From Oleiharenicola lentus (GTDB lineage Bacteria; Verrucomicrobiota; Verrucomicrobiia; Opitutales; Opitutaceae), in assembly GCF_004118375.1 (NCBI RefSeq), contig NZ_SDHX01000001.1, positions 186,001 to 250,000 of the forward strand: DNA of 64,000 nucleotides, given 5' to 3'. The position numbers were made by a program, and so were the translations under genes. Shown here piece after piece: positions 49,098 through 57,134 of this stretch. Each line of letters starts with the position of its first letter. Position 1 is the first letter of the stretch. The notes beneath the pieces were generated by a model. The model was not told where the DNA came from, did no database searches, and was given only the letters and a program-made list of their open reading frames with translations.

Positions 49098-49578
49098 CGG
49101 CGTCCTCTTGGATACGAGCTTCCTGATCTCCTTTGTAGATTCAGGCCAACCGGATCACCCTGTCGCGGTCGAATATTTTCAGCATTTTGTCAGCGAAGGC
49201 GTCCCCATGTTTCTCTCGACGATTGTCGCGTCGGAATTCGGCCTCAAACAATCCCCAGCCGATTTATTGCAGCTTGGGGCATTTATCGTCCTTCCGTTCA
49301 ACTTGGGGGATGCGATGGCAGCAGCAGAACTCGATTTTACCCGATTTAAGGGCTCTGCGCCACGGGTGGTGCTAAAAGATGATTTCAAAGTTCTGGGCCA
49401 AGCTGCCGCGAATGATGTTCAATACATTATAACTGGCGATAAAGGGCTTCATGCAATCTGCAGCGACCTCCGAAAAGAGAGGAAATTGCGAACGTGGTCG
49501 ATTTGTATGTCCGATGGGTTTTCGCACTCTCACTTCGATGCCTCAAAGCAAACCACTTTCGAGGATCTAAAAAGCTGA
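49090..49578 (+). CDS. PIN-domain ribonuclease (toxin-like)
   Basis: A 162-residue PIN protein. The four acidic positions are visible: Asp8 (GVLLDTSFLISFVD), Glu49 (STIVASEFGLK), Asp97/Asp98 (VVLKDDFKVLGQAA) and Asp117 (YIITGDKGLHAI). PIN domains cleave single-stranded RNA, and are the toxins of VapBC and similar modules. It is overlapped by the upstream gene by eight bases instead of following a classical small VapB antitoxin; the partner is 260 residues. The C-terminal extension (about 130-162) is not typical of VapC. Lower GC than the neighbours. Confidence 0.82.
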   Translation: MADGVLLDTSFLISFVDSGQPDHPVAVEYFQHFVSEGVPMFLSTIVASEFGLKQSPADLLQLGAFIVLPFNLGDAMAAAELDFTRFKGSAPRVVLKDDFKVLGQAAANDVQYIITGDKGLHAICSDLRKERKLRTWSICMSDGFSHSHFDASKQTTFEDLKS

Positions 49579-49633
49579 TAGCGGCGGCGATGGCGTTCTA
49601 AAGGAAATCGAAGCCTCGGCGTTCCATGTGAAC

Positions 49634-50452
49634 CTAGAGGCGCGGCACCGTCAGGCCGCCGTCCACCATGACCACCTGACCTGTGGAGAAGGGGAAATCA
49701 CCGCGGGCGAGCGCGGCCACCGCGCGACCGATGTCGTCGGGGAATCCCCATCTCGGCTGCACGTTGAGGCCGCCGGCGATGAGTTTGTCGTATTTCTCCG
49801 TCACGCCCGCAGTCATGTCGGTTTTGATGACACCGGGGCGGACTTCGTAAACGGGGATGCCGTCGGGGCCGAGGCGGGTGGCGAAGAGCTGGGACATCAT
49901 GCTCAGGCCGGACTTGGCGATGCAGTATTCGCCGCGGTTGATCGAGACGACCGTGGCGGAGATCGAGGTGATGTTGATGATCGCGCCGCTGAAGGCCGGG
50001 TCGGCCTTCTTGGCGGCGACCATGTCGCGGGCGAAGGCCTGGGTGAGGAAGAACACGCCCCGCAGATTCGTGCCGACCACATAATCATACGACTCCTCCG
50101 TCGTCTCCAGGAGGTCGGCCCGAACTTTTGGTGCAACACCTGCGTTGTTGACCAAAAGGAAACCTGAGACCTGAGAGCTGAAACCTGAGGTCGAGTCGTC
50201 GCGAGCGAGCTCGCTCCCACAGAAAGACAAGGTGGCTTGGCGGATCGCGGCGCGGCCCTCGGCGCTGCCGACGTCGCCGCGGGCGTAGCCGACTTTCACG
50301 CCCATCGCGCGGAGCTTGGCGAGGGGCTCGGTGACGGCGGATTCCTCGCGGACGCCGTTGATGACGAGGTCCCATTTCTCGGCGGCGAGTTTCTCGGCGA
50401 TGCCGAAACCGATGCCACGACTGCCTCCGGTTACTAGGGCTACTTTGGACAT
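49634..50452 (-). CDS. short-chain dehydrogenase with repeat-derived insertion
   Basis: A 272-residue SDR: KVALVTGGSRGIGFGIAEKL (cofactor site), VNNAGVAPKVRADLLE, IINITSISATVVSINRGEYCIAKSGLSMM (catalytic YxxxK) and VYEVRPGVIKTDMT. Between ARGDVGSAEGRAAIRQATLSF and LLVNNAG, residues about 77-98 are encoded by two intergenic-type repeats (CGSELARDD and SSQVSGF), where SDRs normally have a short GRLDVLVNNAG strand. The frame is maintained. The insertion sits next to the cofactor-binding core, so activity is doubtful. It is similar to the 3-oxoacyl-ACP reductase group; substrate unknown. Confidence 0.8.
   Translation of the reverse strand: MSKVALVTGGSRGIGFGIAEKLAAEKWDLVINGVREESAVTEPLAKLRAMGVKVGYARGDVGSAEGRAAIRQATLSFCGSELARDDSTSGFSSQVSGFLLVNNAGVAPKVRADLLETTEESYDYVVGTNLRGVFFLTQAFARDMVAAKKADPAFSGAIINITSISATVVSINRGEYCIAKSGLSMMSQLFATRLGPDGIPVYEVRPGVIKTDMTAGVTEKYDKLIAGGLNVQPRWGFPDDIGRAVAALARGDFPFSTGQVVMVDGGLTVPRL
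50158..50222. repeat. repeat units embedded in the SDR coding sequence
   Basis: Bases 50158-50190 are a family C arm (GGAAACCTGAGACCTGAGAG followed by CTGAAACCTGAGG); bases 50191-50222 form a second palindromic unit TCGTCGCGAGCGAGCTCGCT ending CCCACAG. On the minus strand they read in frame as GSELARDD and SSQVSGF. Confidence 0.85.
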
Positions 50453-50516
50453 GTTGGGATGAATTTGAAGTTGGCGGGAATGAGAGCCGGGCGAGGGGGA
50501 TGGCAGTCGAAGGAGC

Positions 50517-50591
50517 AGTAAGAATTAAGAAGGATGAAAACAAACCGTCTAACTCGGGTTTCCTAATTCTTCCTTCTTACTTCTTCCTTCC
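50517..50591. repeat. palindromic repeat (AAGAATTAAGAAGGA family)
   Basis: Left arm AGTAAGAATTAAGAAGGATG and right arm TTCCTAATTCTTCCTTCTTA followed by CTTCTTCC pair imperfectly across about 27 bases. It fills the gap between the SDR and the oxidoreductase gene. Confidence 0.65.
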
Positions 50592-50598
50592 CACGCGC

Positions 50599-51747
50599 TC
50601 ACTTGAGCGCGGGGACATCGAGCCAGCGGCGTTGGGCCCAGGAGTCGAGGGCGAGTTCGGCGAGCTGCACGCCCTTGGCGCCTTCGTGGAGGTTCCACGG
50701 GAAGGGGCTGTTGGTGACGACGTGCTTGAGGAAGAGCTCCCACTGGATCTTGAAGGCGTTGTCATAGACGCCCTGGTCGGGGACGCGGACCCAGCCGTCT
50801 TTGTATTTGATCGGGCTGTCGATGTCGGGATTCCAGACGCAGCGCGGGGTGGCGGCCATGGACTGGGCCTTGCAGTCGCGCAGGCCGGCGACGGCGGAGC
50901 CCTTGGTGCCGTCCACCTGGAGCGTGAGGAGGTCGTCGCGGTCCACGCGAACGTCCCACGAGGAGTTGAAGTGGCAGATGACGCCGTTCTTGAGCTCGAA
51001 GGTGGCGTAGGCGGAGTCGTCGGCGGTGCACTTGTAGGGTTTGCCGTTTTCATCCCAGCGCTGCGGGATGTGCGTGGCGCCGAGGCAGGTGAGGCTCTTG
51101 ATGTCGCCGAAGAGGTTCTGGATGACATACTGCCAGTGGCAGACCATGTCCACGATGATGCCGCCGTCGTCCTCCTTGCGGTAGTTCCACGACGGGCGCT
51201 GGAGCTTCTCGTGCTCGCCGGTGAAGACCCAGTAGCCGAACTCGCCGCGCACGGAGAGGATCTGGCCGAAGAAGCCCTGGTCCATGAGCCACTTCAGCTT
51301 CACGAGGCCGGGGAGCCAGAGCTTGTCCTGCACGACGCCGTTCTTGAGGCCGGCGGCGGTGACCTCGTTGGCGAGGGCCATGGCCTCCTTGGAGGTGGTG
51401 GCGGTCGGCTTCTCGCAGTAGATGTGTTTCTTCGCGGCGATGGCCTTGCGGACGCCGGCGGGGCGCTGGCCGGTGAGGGTCGAGTCGAAGTAGATCTGGT
51501 TCTCGGGCTTGGCCAGCTCGGCGTCGAGGTTGGTCGAGACGCGCGAGACGCCGACGCGGGCGGCGAGGGCCTTGAGTTTTTCCTCGCTGCGGCCGACGAG
51601 AACCGGGTCGGGCATGATGACCTCGGAGTCGGAGAGCTTCACGCCGCCCTGGTCCATGATGGCCTTGATGGAGCGGATGAGGTGCTGGTTGGTGCCCATG
51701 CGTCCCGTGACGCCGTTCATGATGATGCCGATTTTGTGGGTTTTCAT
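50599..51747 (-). CDS. Gfo/Idh/MocA-family oxidoreductase
   Basis: A 382-residue NAD(P)-dependent sugar-dehydrogenase-like protein. N-terminal Rossmann domain begins KIGIIMNGVTGRMGTNQHLIRSI (a GxxGxxG variant); HIYCEKPTATTSKEAMAL carries the conserved EKP motif; the C-terminal domain includes DDGGIIVDMVCHWQYVIQNLFGDI with the family's Asp-x3-His pair. The substrate is unknown; it lies among sugar enzymes (TIM-barrel isomerase, GH88), suggesting uronate or related sugar handling. Confidence 0.88.
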   Translation of the reverse strand: MKTHKIGIIMNGVTGRMGTNQHLIRSIKAIMDQGGVKLSDSEVIMPDPVLVGRSEEKLKALAARVGVSRVSTNLDAELAKPENQIYFDSTLTGQRPAGVRKAIAAKKHIYCEKPTATTSKEAMALANEVTAAGLKNGVVQDKLWLPGLVKLKWLMDQGFFGQILSVRGEFGYWVFTGEHEKLQRPSWNYRKEDDGGIIVDMVCHWQYVIQNLFGDIKSLTCLGATHIPQRWDENGKPYKCTADDSAYATFELKNGVICHFNSSWDVRVDRDDLLTLQVDGTKGSAVAGLRDCKAQSMAATPRCVWNPDIDSPIKYKDGWVRVPDQGVYDNAFKIQWELFLKHVVTNSPFPWNLHEGAKGVQLAELALDSWAQRRWLDVPALK

Positions 51748-51796
51748 AAGGGAGGAAGGAGTTGGTGAGTTAGGAGTTGGTAATTAGGGAAGAGGC

Positions 51797-51829
51797 TTGG
51801 CCCACGGAATACACGGAACACACAGAAGG
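51797..51829. repeat. single arm of family E repeat
   Basis: CCCACGGAATACACGGAACA followed by CACAGAAGGAGGCC is one arm of the CACGAA family. The rest of this 202-base gap is composed of short TTGG/CTTG-rich tandem stretches (TTGGCGTTTGGAGGTTTGGC and CTTGGAACTTGTTACTTGAA) without coding capacity. Confidence 0.5.
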
Positions 51830-51949
51830 AGGCCTGCGATATTCGGAGCTTTGAGATGGTTGGGGTTTCTTTGGCGTTTGGAGGTTTGGCGTCTGGGATT
51901 TCTGCTTCTTGGAACTTGTTACTTGAAACTTGTTTCTTCGCGCACGTCG

Positions 51950-52786
51950 TCAGACGTGCTGCTGGTAGGCTTGGACAATTTTCTTGAGGTATTCGTCCTG
52001 ATCCATCGCCCAGAGGCGCGTGGAGAAGACTTCGACTTCGTTAAAGCCCTTGAAGCCGGTGGCCTCGACCCAGGCGCGGATCTGTCGGAGGGGGATGCAG
52101 CCTTCGCCCATGAGGCCGCGGTCGTTGAGGAGATCGATGGTCGGCGTGCGCCAGTCGCAGACGTGATAGGCGAAGAGGGCGTTCAATTTGCCGCAGCGGG
52201 CAATCTCGGTCTCGAGCGCGGGGTCCCACCAGAGGTGGTAGACGTCGGCGGCGACGCCGACGAAGGGCGACTTGAGCTGCTCGACCATGTCGTTGGCCTG
52301 GCCGAGGGTGTTCACGGCGGAGCGACTGTCGGCATACATCGGGTGCAGCGGCTCGATGGCGAGCTTCACGCCGGCGGCCTGGCAGTCGGGCAGGAGGGCG
52401 GCGATGCCGTCGGTGATCTGCTTACGCGACTCGGTGAGCGGCTGGCCGGGGACGGCGCCGCAGACGAGCACGATGAGCGGAGCGCCAAGCGCGTGGGCCT
52501 CGGCGATGGCCTTGCGGTTGTCATCGAGCGCCTTCGCGCGGTCGGCGGCGGTGGCGGCGGGGAAGAATCCGCCGCGGCAGAGTGACACGATGGACAGGCC
52601 GTGGTCGCGGAGGAGTTGGCCGGTCTTGGCGATGTCGCGGCCGGCGAGGGTGTCGCGCCAGACGGTGATGCCCTTCACGCCCGCGGCGGCGAACTTCGCC
52701 GCGGACGTCTCGATCGCCCACGGCTTGGTGGTGATCGTGTGGATGCAGAGGCGCGAAAGATCGGGGAGTGGGGCGGAAGGATTCAT
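51950..52786 (-). CDS. sugar phosphate isomerase/epimerase-like TIM-barrel protein
   Basis: A 278-residue xylose-isomerase-like TIM barrel: AAKFAAAGVKGITVWRDTLAGRDI, GLSIVSLCRGGFFPA, VKLAIEPLHPMYADSRSAVNTLG (metal-ligand Glu in IEPLHP), FVGVAADVYHLWWDPAL (Asp and His) and GFNEVEVFS (C-terminal Glu). These positions match the divalent-metal site of this superfamily. Substrate unknown. Probably cotranscribed with the upstream GH88 and downstream oxidoreductase genes. Confidence 0.87.
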   Translation of the reverse strand: MNPSAPLPDLSRLCIHTITTKPWAIETSAAKFAAAGVKGITVWRDTLAGRDIAKTGQLLRDHGLSIVSLCRGGFFPAATAADRAKALDDNRKAIAEAHALGAPLIVLVCGAVPGQPLTESRKQITDGIAALLPDCQAAGVKLAIEPLHPMYADSRSAVNTLGQANDMVEQLKSPFVGVAADVYHLWWDPALETEIARCGKLNALFAYHVCDWRTPTIDLLNDRGLMGEGCIPLRQIRAWVEATGFKGFNEVEVFSTRLWAMDQDEYLKKIVQAYQQHV

Positions 52787-52797
52787 GAAGGAAGGGA

Positions 52798-52860
52798 AAA
52801 CACGAAGCAGCGAAGAAGCGAAGGGTCGGGCTTAGCTACTTGGCTGCTTCGTGTGAGATC
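52798..52860. repeat. palindromic repeat, AACACGAAGCAGC family, copy 1
   Basis: AACACGAAGCAGCGAAGAAG at the left and ACTTGGCTGCTTCGTGTGAG at the right, complementary at the outer part, in the gap between GH88 and the isomerase gene. A second copy lies at 55996. Confidence 0.75.
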
Positions 52861-52869
52861 GGTTTGGGC

Positions 52870-54252
52870 TCAGCCCTTCAAGCACCCGAAGAAGGTGTAG
52901 GCGGGCTTGTTCTCGATGAGGCGCTGGAGGGTGAGGGCGGCTTCGCGGATGTGGTAGTCGCCCCACATGCAGGCTTCGCCGCAGGGGACCTTCTGACCCG
53001 GCGGGATGTGGTCCCAGCCGTTAGGGCGGTGATAGACGGTGTGGAGGAGCAGGCCCTGATGCTGCGGGTCCACGCCGAGGTAGGCGTCACTGAGGAGCGT
53101 GCGCATCGTGGTGAGGCCGGCCTGCCAGTATTTTTTGCCGGCGGGCGTGTTCTCGCCGAGATAACGGCCGAGGCGGAGCAGGCCCTGCACGCCGATGGCG
53201 GCGGCGGAGCTGTCGACAGGCTCGTGGTCGTTGAAGATCTCGGCGTTGCGGGAACGCCAGTCGCCGAGTTTGTGCAGGTTCGGCGCGCCGCCGTCCCAAT
53301 ACGGGATGCCGTCGAGAGCGGTGTTGGCGATGAACCAGTCGCAGGTGGCCGTCGCGCCCTTGAGAAGAAGGGCCTCCCACTTGGCGCGTCCGCCGAGCGG
53401 CGCGAGCTCGGCGTCGGACACGGTCTTGAGGAACTCGAGTTCCTCGGCGAAGCCGATCATGGCCCACGCGAGACCGCGGGTCCAGGTGGTGAAACCGGAG
53501 AAGCCCTGCTGGGAGTTCGGGCAACGGAAGCGTCCGTCGTTGCGGTTGAACACTGCCTCGTGGGTCGTGCGGCCGCGCTCGGCGGGCACGTCGTAGCTGT
53601 CGCGGCCCTCGCCGTAGAAGATGGAGTATTTCGCCGTGGCCTCGATGTGCTGCAGGCCGCGGTCGAGGAGCGAGTGCGCGGCGTCGTTCTCGCCCATCAG
53701 GCGGTGGCCGAGCTTGTGCGCGACCATCAGGATGCGCACGGAGCGGATGGTATCGACGAAGAGGGAGTGCGGGCCGTTGAAGGAGTAGATGTAGCCGCCG
53801 CCGCCGTGGATGGTGGACCAGCGCGCGGCCTGCACGGCGCCGGAGGCCTTGAGCGCCATCTCACAGAACTCGATCTGGTTGGCGGGGAGCTTGCCCTCGC
53901 GCTGGAGGCGCAGCCAGTTGCCGTAGGTGGAGAGATTGTTGAAGCCGTGGTCGTGCACGCCGACGTGCGAGACGTGCGAGGCCATGCGGTCCACGGTGAG
54001 CTTCGCGGCCGCGTCGGCGAAGCGCTGCTCACCGGTGGCGTCGAACTGGAGGAAGCCCGAGCCGTAGCTGAAGCCCTCCGTCCATTCGGTCCAGCCGCGC
54101 GCGGTGTATTTGCCCGCGACGGTGAAGACGGGCGAGCCCTTGGCGGGATCGTAGGTGTTGAAGATCGAGTCGATCTTCTGGCCGGAGAGCGCCCAGAACT
54201 TCTGGAGCGCGGGCGTGAGGGCGGAAGCTTTCAGCTGGTCGTCAATTTTCAT
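52870..54252 (-). CDS. glycoside hydrolase family 88-like (unsaturated glucuronyl hydrolase)
   Basis: A 460-residue (alpha/alpha)6-barrel protein without signal peptide, thus cytoplasmic. Diagnostic segments: GWTEWTEGFSYGSGFLQFDATG, GVHDHGFNNLSTYGNWL (the Asp of the HDxGF motif acts on the vinyl ether), GFTTWTRGLAWAMIGFAEELEF and NDHEPVDSSAAAIGVQGLL with the second conserved Asp. GH88 enzymes hydrate and cleave unsaturated uronic acids left by polysaccharide lyases, linking to the lyases in this window. Located between the XRE-cupin regulator and the isomerase genes on one strand. Confidence 0.85.
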   Translation of the reverse strand: MKIDDQLKASALTPALQKFWALSGQKIDSIFNTYDPAKGSPVFTVAGKYTARGWTEWTEGFSYGSGFLQFDATGEQRFADAAAKLTVDRMASHVSHVGVHDHGFNNLSTYGNWLRLQREGKLPANQIEFCEMALKASGAVQAARWSTIHGGGGYIYSFNGPHSLFVDTIRSVRILMVAHKLGHRLMGENDAAHSLLDRGLQHIEATAKYSIFYGEGRDSYDVPAERGRTTHEAVFNRNDGRFRCPNSQQGFSGFTTWTRGLAWAMIGFAEELEFLKTVSDAELAPLGGRAKWEALLLKGATATCDWFIANTALDGIPYWDGGAPNLHKLGDWRSRNAEIFNDHEPVDSSAAAIGVQGLLRLGRYLGENTPAGKKYWQAGLTTMRTLLSDAYLGVDPQHQGLLLHTVYHRPNGWDHIPPGQKVPCGEACMWGDYHIREAALTLQRLIENKPAYTFFGCLKG

Positions 54253-54268
54253 GGGGTAAAGGCAGGGT

Positions 54269-54357
54269 TAACCACTAATGACCACTAATGACTCGCTAAT
54301 CAGGAGAAGACCCCCGAGGGATTGGAATTAGTGCTCATTAGTGTGGATTAGTGGTTC
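54269..54357. repeat. palindromic repeat with internal tandem units (family F)
   Basis: AACCACTAATGACCACTAAT followed by GAC at the left and ATTAGTGCTCATTAGTGTGG followed by ATTAGTGGTT at the right. The 10-base unit CCACTAATGA is repeated in each arm. It occupies the GH88-XRE gap. Confidence 0.8.
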
Positions 54358-54370
54358 AAAAGGCTCGGGC

Positions 54371-54907
54371 TCAGTAGCGCTTATCCTTTCGGAGATGCAG
54401 GATCACGAAGTCGGAGTCGGCGAGGGTCTCGTAGGCGTGCTGTTGGATGGCGTCGAACTGGATGCTCTCGCCCGCCCCGAGCTCGACGGTTTCGTGCGGG
54501 AGGGTAACACGGATGCGGCCGGCCGTGACCCAGCAGACCTCGGTGTCGTCGTGGTGGATCTCGGGGCGGTTGACCTTGGCGCCGGCGGGCGCGGAGCCGA
54601 GGTGGGCCACGACGTTGGCGTATTTGACCTGGCGGAACTTGAAGTCGCCCGAGCGGTAGGCCTTCTCGGCCGTGCGGTGCACGAGCTCGGACTCGCAGAG
54701 CGCGAGGAGGTCGGTGGCGCTCAGGCCGAAGGCGCGGGCGAGGCGGTAAAGCGTGTCGAGCTCGGCCGACTGCTGGTTGCGCTCGAGTTTGGAGATGACG
54801 CCCACCGACACGCCCGAAGCCTCGGACAGGGCGGCGAGGGTCAACTCATGCTGCTCGCGCAAGGTGCGCAGCACGGAGAAGTCGAACTTGGGGGCAGCGG
54901 GGGGCAC
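54371..54907 (-). CDS. XRE-family regulator with cupin domain
   Basis: A 178-residue regulator: an N-terminal helix-turn-helix (LRTLREQHELTLAALSEASGVSVGVISKLERNQQSAELDTLYRLARAFG) and a C-terminal cupin (about 95-175, IHHDDTEVCWVTAGRIRVTLPHETVELGAGESIQFDA). Such proteins usually regulate adjacent catabolic genes in response to a bound small molecule. The start is GTG 54907. It is read ahead of GH88, the isomerase and the oxidoreductase, so it is a candidate regulator of that uronide cluster. Confidence 0.88.
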   Translation of the reverse strand: MPPAAPKFDFSVLRTLREQHELTLAALSEASGVSVGVISKLERNQQSAELDTLYRLARAFGLSATDLLALCESELVHRTAEKAYRSGDFKFRQVKYANVVAHLGSAPAGAKVNRPEIHHDDTEVCWVTAGRIRVTLPHETVELGAGESIQFDAIQQHAYETLADSDFVILHLRKDKRY

Positions 54908-55262
54908 GTTTCTTTGTCGGACAAAAATAGGCGAATTATGTGCGTCAACGAAATAGTGTCCCTCGGAGGTGTAAAAACGACGGTTTGCCCGCGAATGGGC
55001 GCGAATAATTCCCGGGGTGCCGAATGTTCATAACACACCCCGCCCTTTGGGCACCCCTCTCAAGAGGGGAATTTTGGGAAGTATAGATCGGGTCCCCTCT
55101 GGAAAGGGGTGGCGCGGAGCGACGGGGTGTGGCGGGCACATCTCCCGATGTGCCGCGGCCCAGCTGGAGCTGGGCCCTCCACGCATCTGTGTAGGGTCGG
55201 TGCTTGCGCCGACCTCGGTCGTTAGGTCGGCCCAAGGGCCGACCCAACGGGTAAGATACGCC
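54908..55262. repeat. gene-free spacer filled with repeat modules
   Basis: Between the XRE regulator and araD, about 355 bases hold no gene. The regulator promoter lies at the left. Then come a unit with ACACCCCGCCCTTTGGGCAC, CCCTCTCAAGAGGGGAATTT and a matching CGGGGTGT (about 55035-55135), a family G unit ending CCCAGCTGGAGCTGGGCCCT with CCA (55136-55182), and family B copy 3 (55190-55247, TGTAGGGTCGGTGCTTGCGC to GGGCCGACCC). They may act as araD terminators. Confidence 0.7.
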
Positions 55263-55964
55263 TCAGCAGTTGCCGGGCTGGCCGTAGTAGGCGCCGGGGC
55301 CGTGCTTGCGCTTGAAGTGCTTGTTCAGGAGCGCGGGTTCGATCGTCTTGAGCTTCGGCTCGAGCTGCAGCGACATCAGCGCCATGTGGGCGATGCACTC
55401 GACGGCGACGGCGACCTCCACGGCCTTGGCCACCGACTTGTTCCAGGTGAAGGGTGCGTGGCGGTTGACCAGCACGGCGGGGAAATCGAGGGGGTCGAGT
55501 TTTTTGAAGCGCTCGACGATCACATTGCCCGTTTCCCACTCGTAGGCGCCGCCGCCGATCTCCTGGGCGGTCATTTTGCGCGTGACGGGAATGTTGCCGA
55601 AGAAGTAGTCGGCGTGGGTCGTGCCGAAGATCGGGATCTCGCGGCCCGCCTGCGCGAAGGCCGTGGCGTGCGAGCTGTGCGTGTGCACGACGCCCCCGAT
55701 GTCGGCGAAGGCGAGGAACAGCCGGCGGTGCGTGGGCGTGTCGGAGGAGGGGTTGAGCTTGCCCTCGACCTTGTTGCCCTCGAGGTCGATGAGGACCATG
55801 TCGGCGGGCTTGAGGTCGGCGTAGGCGACGCCGCTCGGCTTGATGGCGAAGATGCCCTTGGCGCGGTCGATGGCGCTGGCGTTGCCGAAGGTGAGGTTGA
55901 TCAGGCCGTGCTTGGGCAGGGCGACGTTGGCTTCGTAGGCTTCGCGTTTGAGTTCGGTCAACAT
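55263..55964 (-). CDS. araD: L-ribulose-5-phosphate 4-epimerase
   Basis: A 233-residue class II aldolase-fold epimerase converting L-ribulose 5-phosphate to D-xylulose 5-phosphate, the last arabinose-specific step. It aligns closely with the well-known enzyme: YEANVALPKHGLINLTFGNASAIDR, IKPSGVAYADLKPADMVLIDLEG, SSDTPTHRRLFLAF, VVHTHSSHATAFAQAG (metal His), GTTHADYFFG, TRKMTAQEIGGGAYEWETGNVIVERF and HFKRKHGPGAYYGQ. Usual length. Last gene of the araBAFGHD cluster. Confidence 0.96.
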   Translation of the reverse strand: MLTELKREAYEANVALPKHGLINLTFGNASAIDRAKGIFAIKPSGVAYADLKPADMVLIDLEGNKVEGKLNPSSDTPTHRRLFLAFADIGGVVHTHSSHATAFAQAGREIPIFGTTHADYFFGNIPVTRKMTAQEIGGGAYEWETGNVIVERFKKLDPLDFPAVLVNRHAPFTWNKSVAKAVEVAVAVECIAHMALMSLQLEPKLKTIEPALLNKHFKRKHGPGAYYGQPGNC

Positions 55965-55995
55965 GGGAGAAAGGAAAACAAATCGTTATGAATTG

Positions 55996-56062
55996 AACAC
56001 GAAGAAGCCAAGCAGCGAAGCGGGTGGGGCGGGACTTGGCTGCTTTGCTCCTTGGTGTGAGA
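55996..56062. repeat. palindromic repeat, AACACGAAGAAGC family, copy 2
   Basis: AACACGAAGAAGCCAAGCAG followed by CGAAG at the left and CTTGGCTGCTTTGCTCCTTG followed by GTGTGAGATC at the right, complementary across a GC-rich core. It separates araH and araD and ends at the araH stop codon. Confidence 0.75.
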
Positions 56063-57019
56063 TCACGTCCGCTGCTTCAAGCGGTCGAGCATGACGGCGC
56101 CGAGGAGGATGACGCCGCGGGCGACGTATTGGTAGAAGGGCGGGATGTTCAGCAGGTTCATCGCGTTCTGCACGATGCCCATGATGAGCACTCCGGCGAT
56201 GACCGCGCCGATGCGGGCCACGCCGCCGCTGAGCGAGACGCCGCCGAGCACACAGGCGGAGATGACCTCCAGTTCAAGGCCCTGCGAGGTGTTGGGTTGG
56301 CCGCTGGTCATGCGCGCGGCAAGCACGAGGCCGGCGAAGGCCGCGATGAGGCCCTGCAGGGTGAAGATGGTGATCTTGATGCGGGTGACGGCCACGCCGG
56401 CGAGGTGGGCGGCCTCCTTGTTGCCGCCGATCGCGAGGGCGTTGCGGCCGAAGGCGGTGAGGTTGAGCAGCACGCCGAACACCGTGAAGCAGGCGATGGT
56501 CAGCCACACCGGCACCGGCACGCCGAGCCAGGCGGTGTTGCCGAGGGCGAAGAAGGCGTCGGTCCGGATGCCGATCGCGCGGCCGTCGGAGGCAATGAAA
56601 CCGAGCCCGCGCACAATCTGCATCGAGGCGAGCGTGGTGATGAGGGCGTTGATGCCCAGGCGGGCGACAAAGAGGCCGTTGGCGAAACCGGTGAGCGCGC
56701 CCGCCCCGAGCGCGGCGGCCACGCCGGCGGCGACGCTGCCGGTGCGGTTCATCACCGTGGCGCCGAGCACGCCGGCGAAGGCCACGACCGAGCCGACGGA
56801 GAGGTCGAAGTCACCGGCGGCGAGACAGAACATCATCGTGCAGGCCACCATGCCGATGGTCGCGACCGCGAGGGCGAGGCCGCGCAGGTTCACCACGGTC
56901 AGGAAATTGTCCACGAATAGCGCGCAGATCAGGAAGAGCACCGCGAGCACGACGAGCATGCCGGCGGAATCCCAAAGGCGGGCGAAGGGGGAGGGTTGGG
57001 AAATTTTGTTAGCGGACAT
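56063..57019 (-). CDS. araH: L-arabinose ABC transporter permease
   Basis: A 318-residue RbsC/AraH-type inner-membrane permease with about nine hydrophobic segments: LVVLAVLFLICALFVDNFLTVVNLRGLALAV, CLAAGDFDLSVGSVVAFAGVLGA (family signature), GFANGLFVARLGINALITTLASMQIVRGLGF and VLGGVSLSGGVARIGAVIAGVLIMGIVQNAMNLLNIPPFYQ. ATG 57019 (MSANKISQ) is used; a TTG at 57025 adds only two residues. It forms the channel for arabinose with AraG and AraF. A family A repeat lies in the gap from araG. Confidence 0.94.
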   Translation of the reverse strand: MSANKISQPSPFARLWDSAGMLVVLAVLFLICALFVDNFLTVVNLRGLALAVATIGMVACTMMFCLAAGDFDLSVGSVVAFAGVLGATVMNRTGSVAAGVAAALGAGALTGFANGLFVARLGINALITTLASMQIVRGLGFIASDGRAIGIRTDAFFALGNTAWLGVPVPVWLTIACFTVFGVLLNLTAFGRNALAIGGNKEAAHLAGVAVTRIKITIFTLQGLIAAFAGLVLAARMTSGQPNTSQGLELEVISACVLGGVSLSGGVARIGAVIAGVLIMGIVQNAMNLLNIPPFYQYVARGVILLGAVMLDRLKQRT

Positions 57020-57042
57020 TCTCAAATGAAATGAGCAGTTCC

Positions 57043-57117
57043 GTCATTCTGAGCCGTGCGAAGAATCCAAGGGCGGGCGCGAATCCGCTTGGATCCTTCG
57101 CACGGCTCAGGATGACA
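57043..57117. repeat. family A palindromic repeat, copy 2
   Basis: Left arm GTCATTCTGAGCCGTGCGAA, continuing GAATCCAAGG; right arm CTTGGATCCTTCGCACGGCT, continuing CAGGATGAC. Both arms carry the variant CCGTGCG/CGCACGG, preserving base pairing. Located between araG and araH. Confidence 0.9.
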
Positions 57118-57134
57118 GGAAAGGAACATGGTGT

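Noticed and set aside
54269-54357. Possible short CRISPR-like array
   Set aside because: The units CCACTAATGA are only 10 bases, contiguous and inverted in the other arm; there are no spacers or cas genes.
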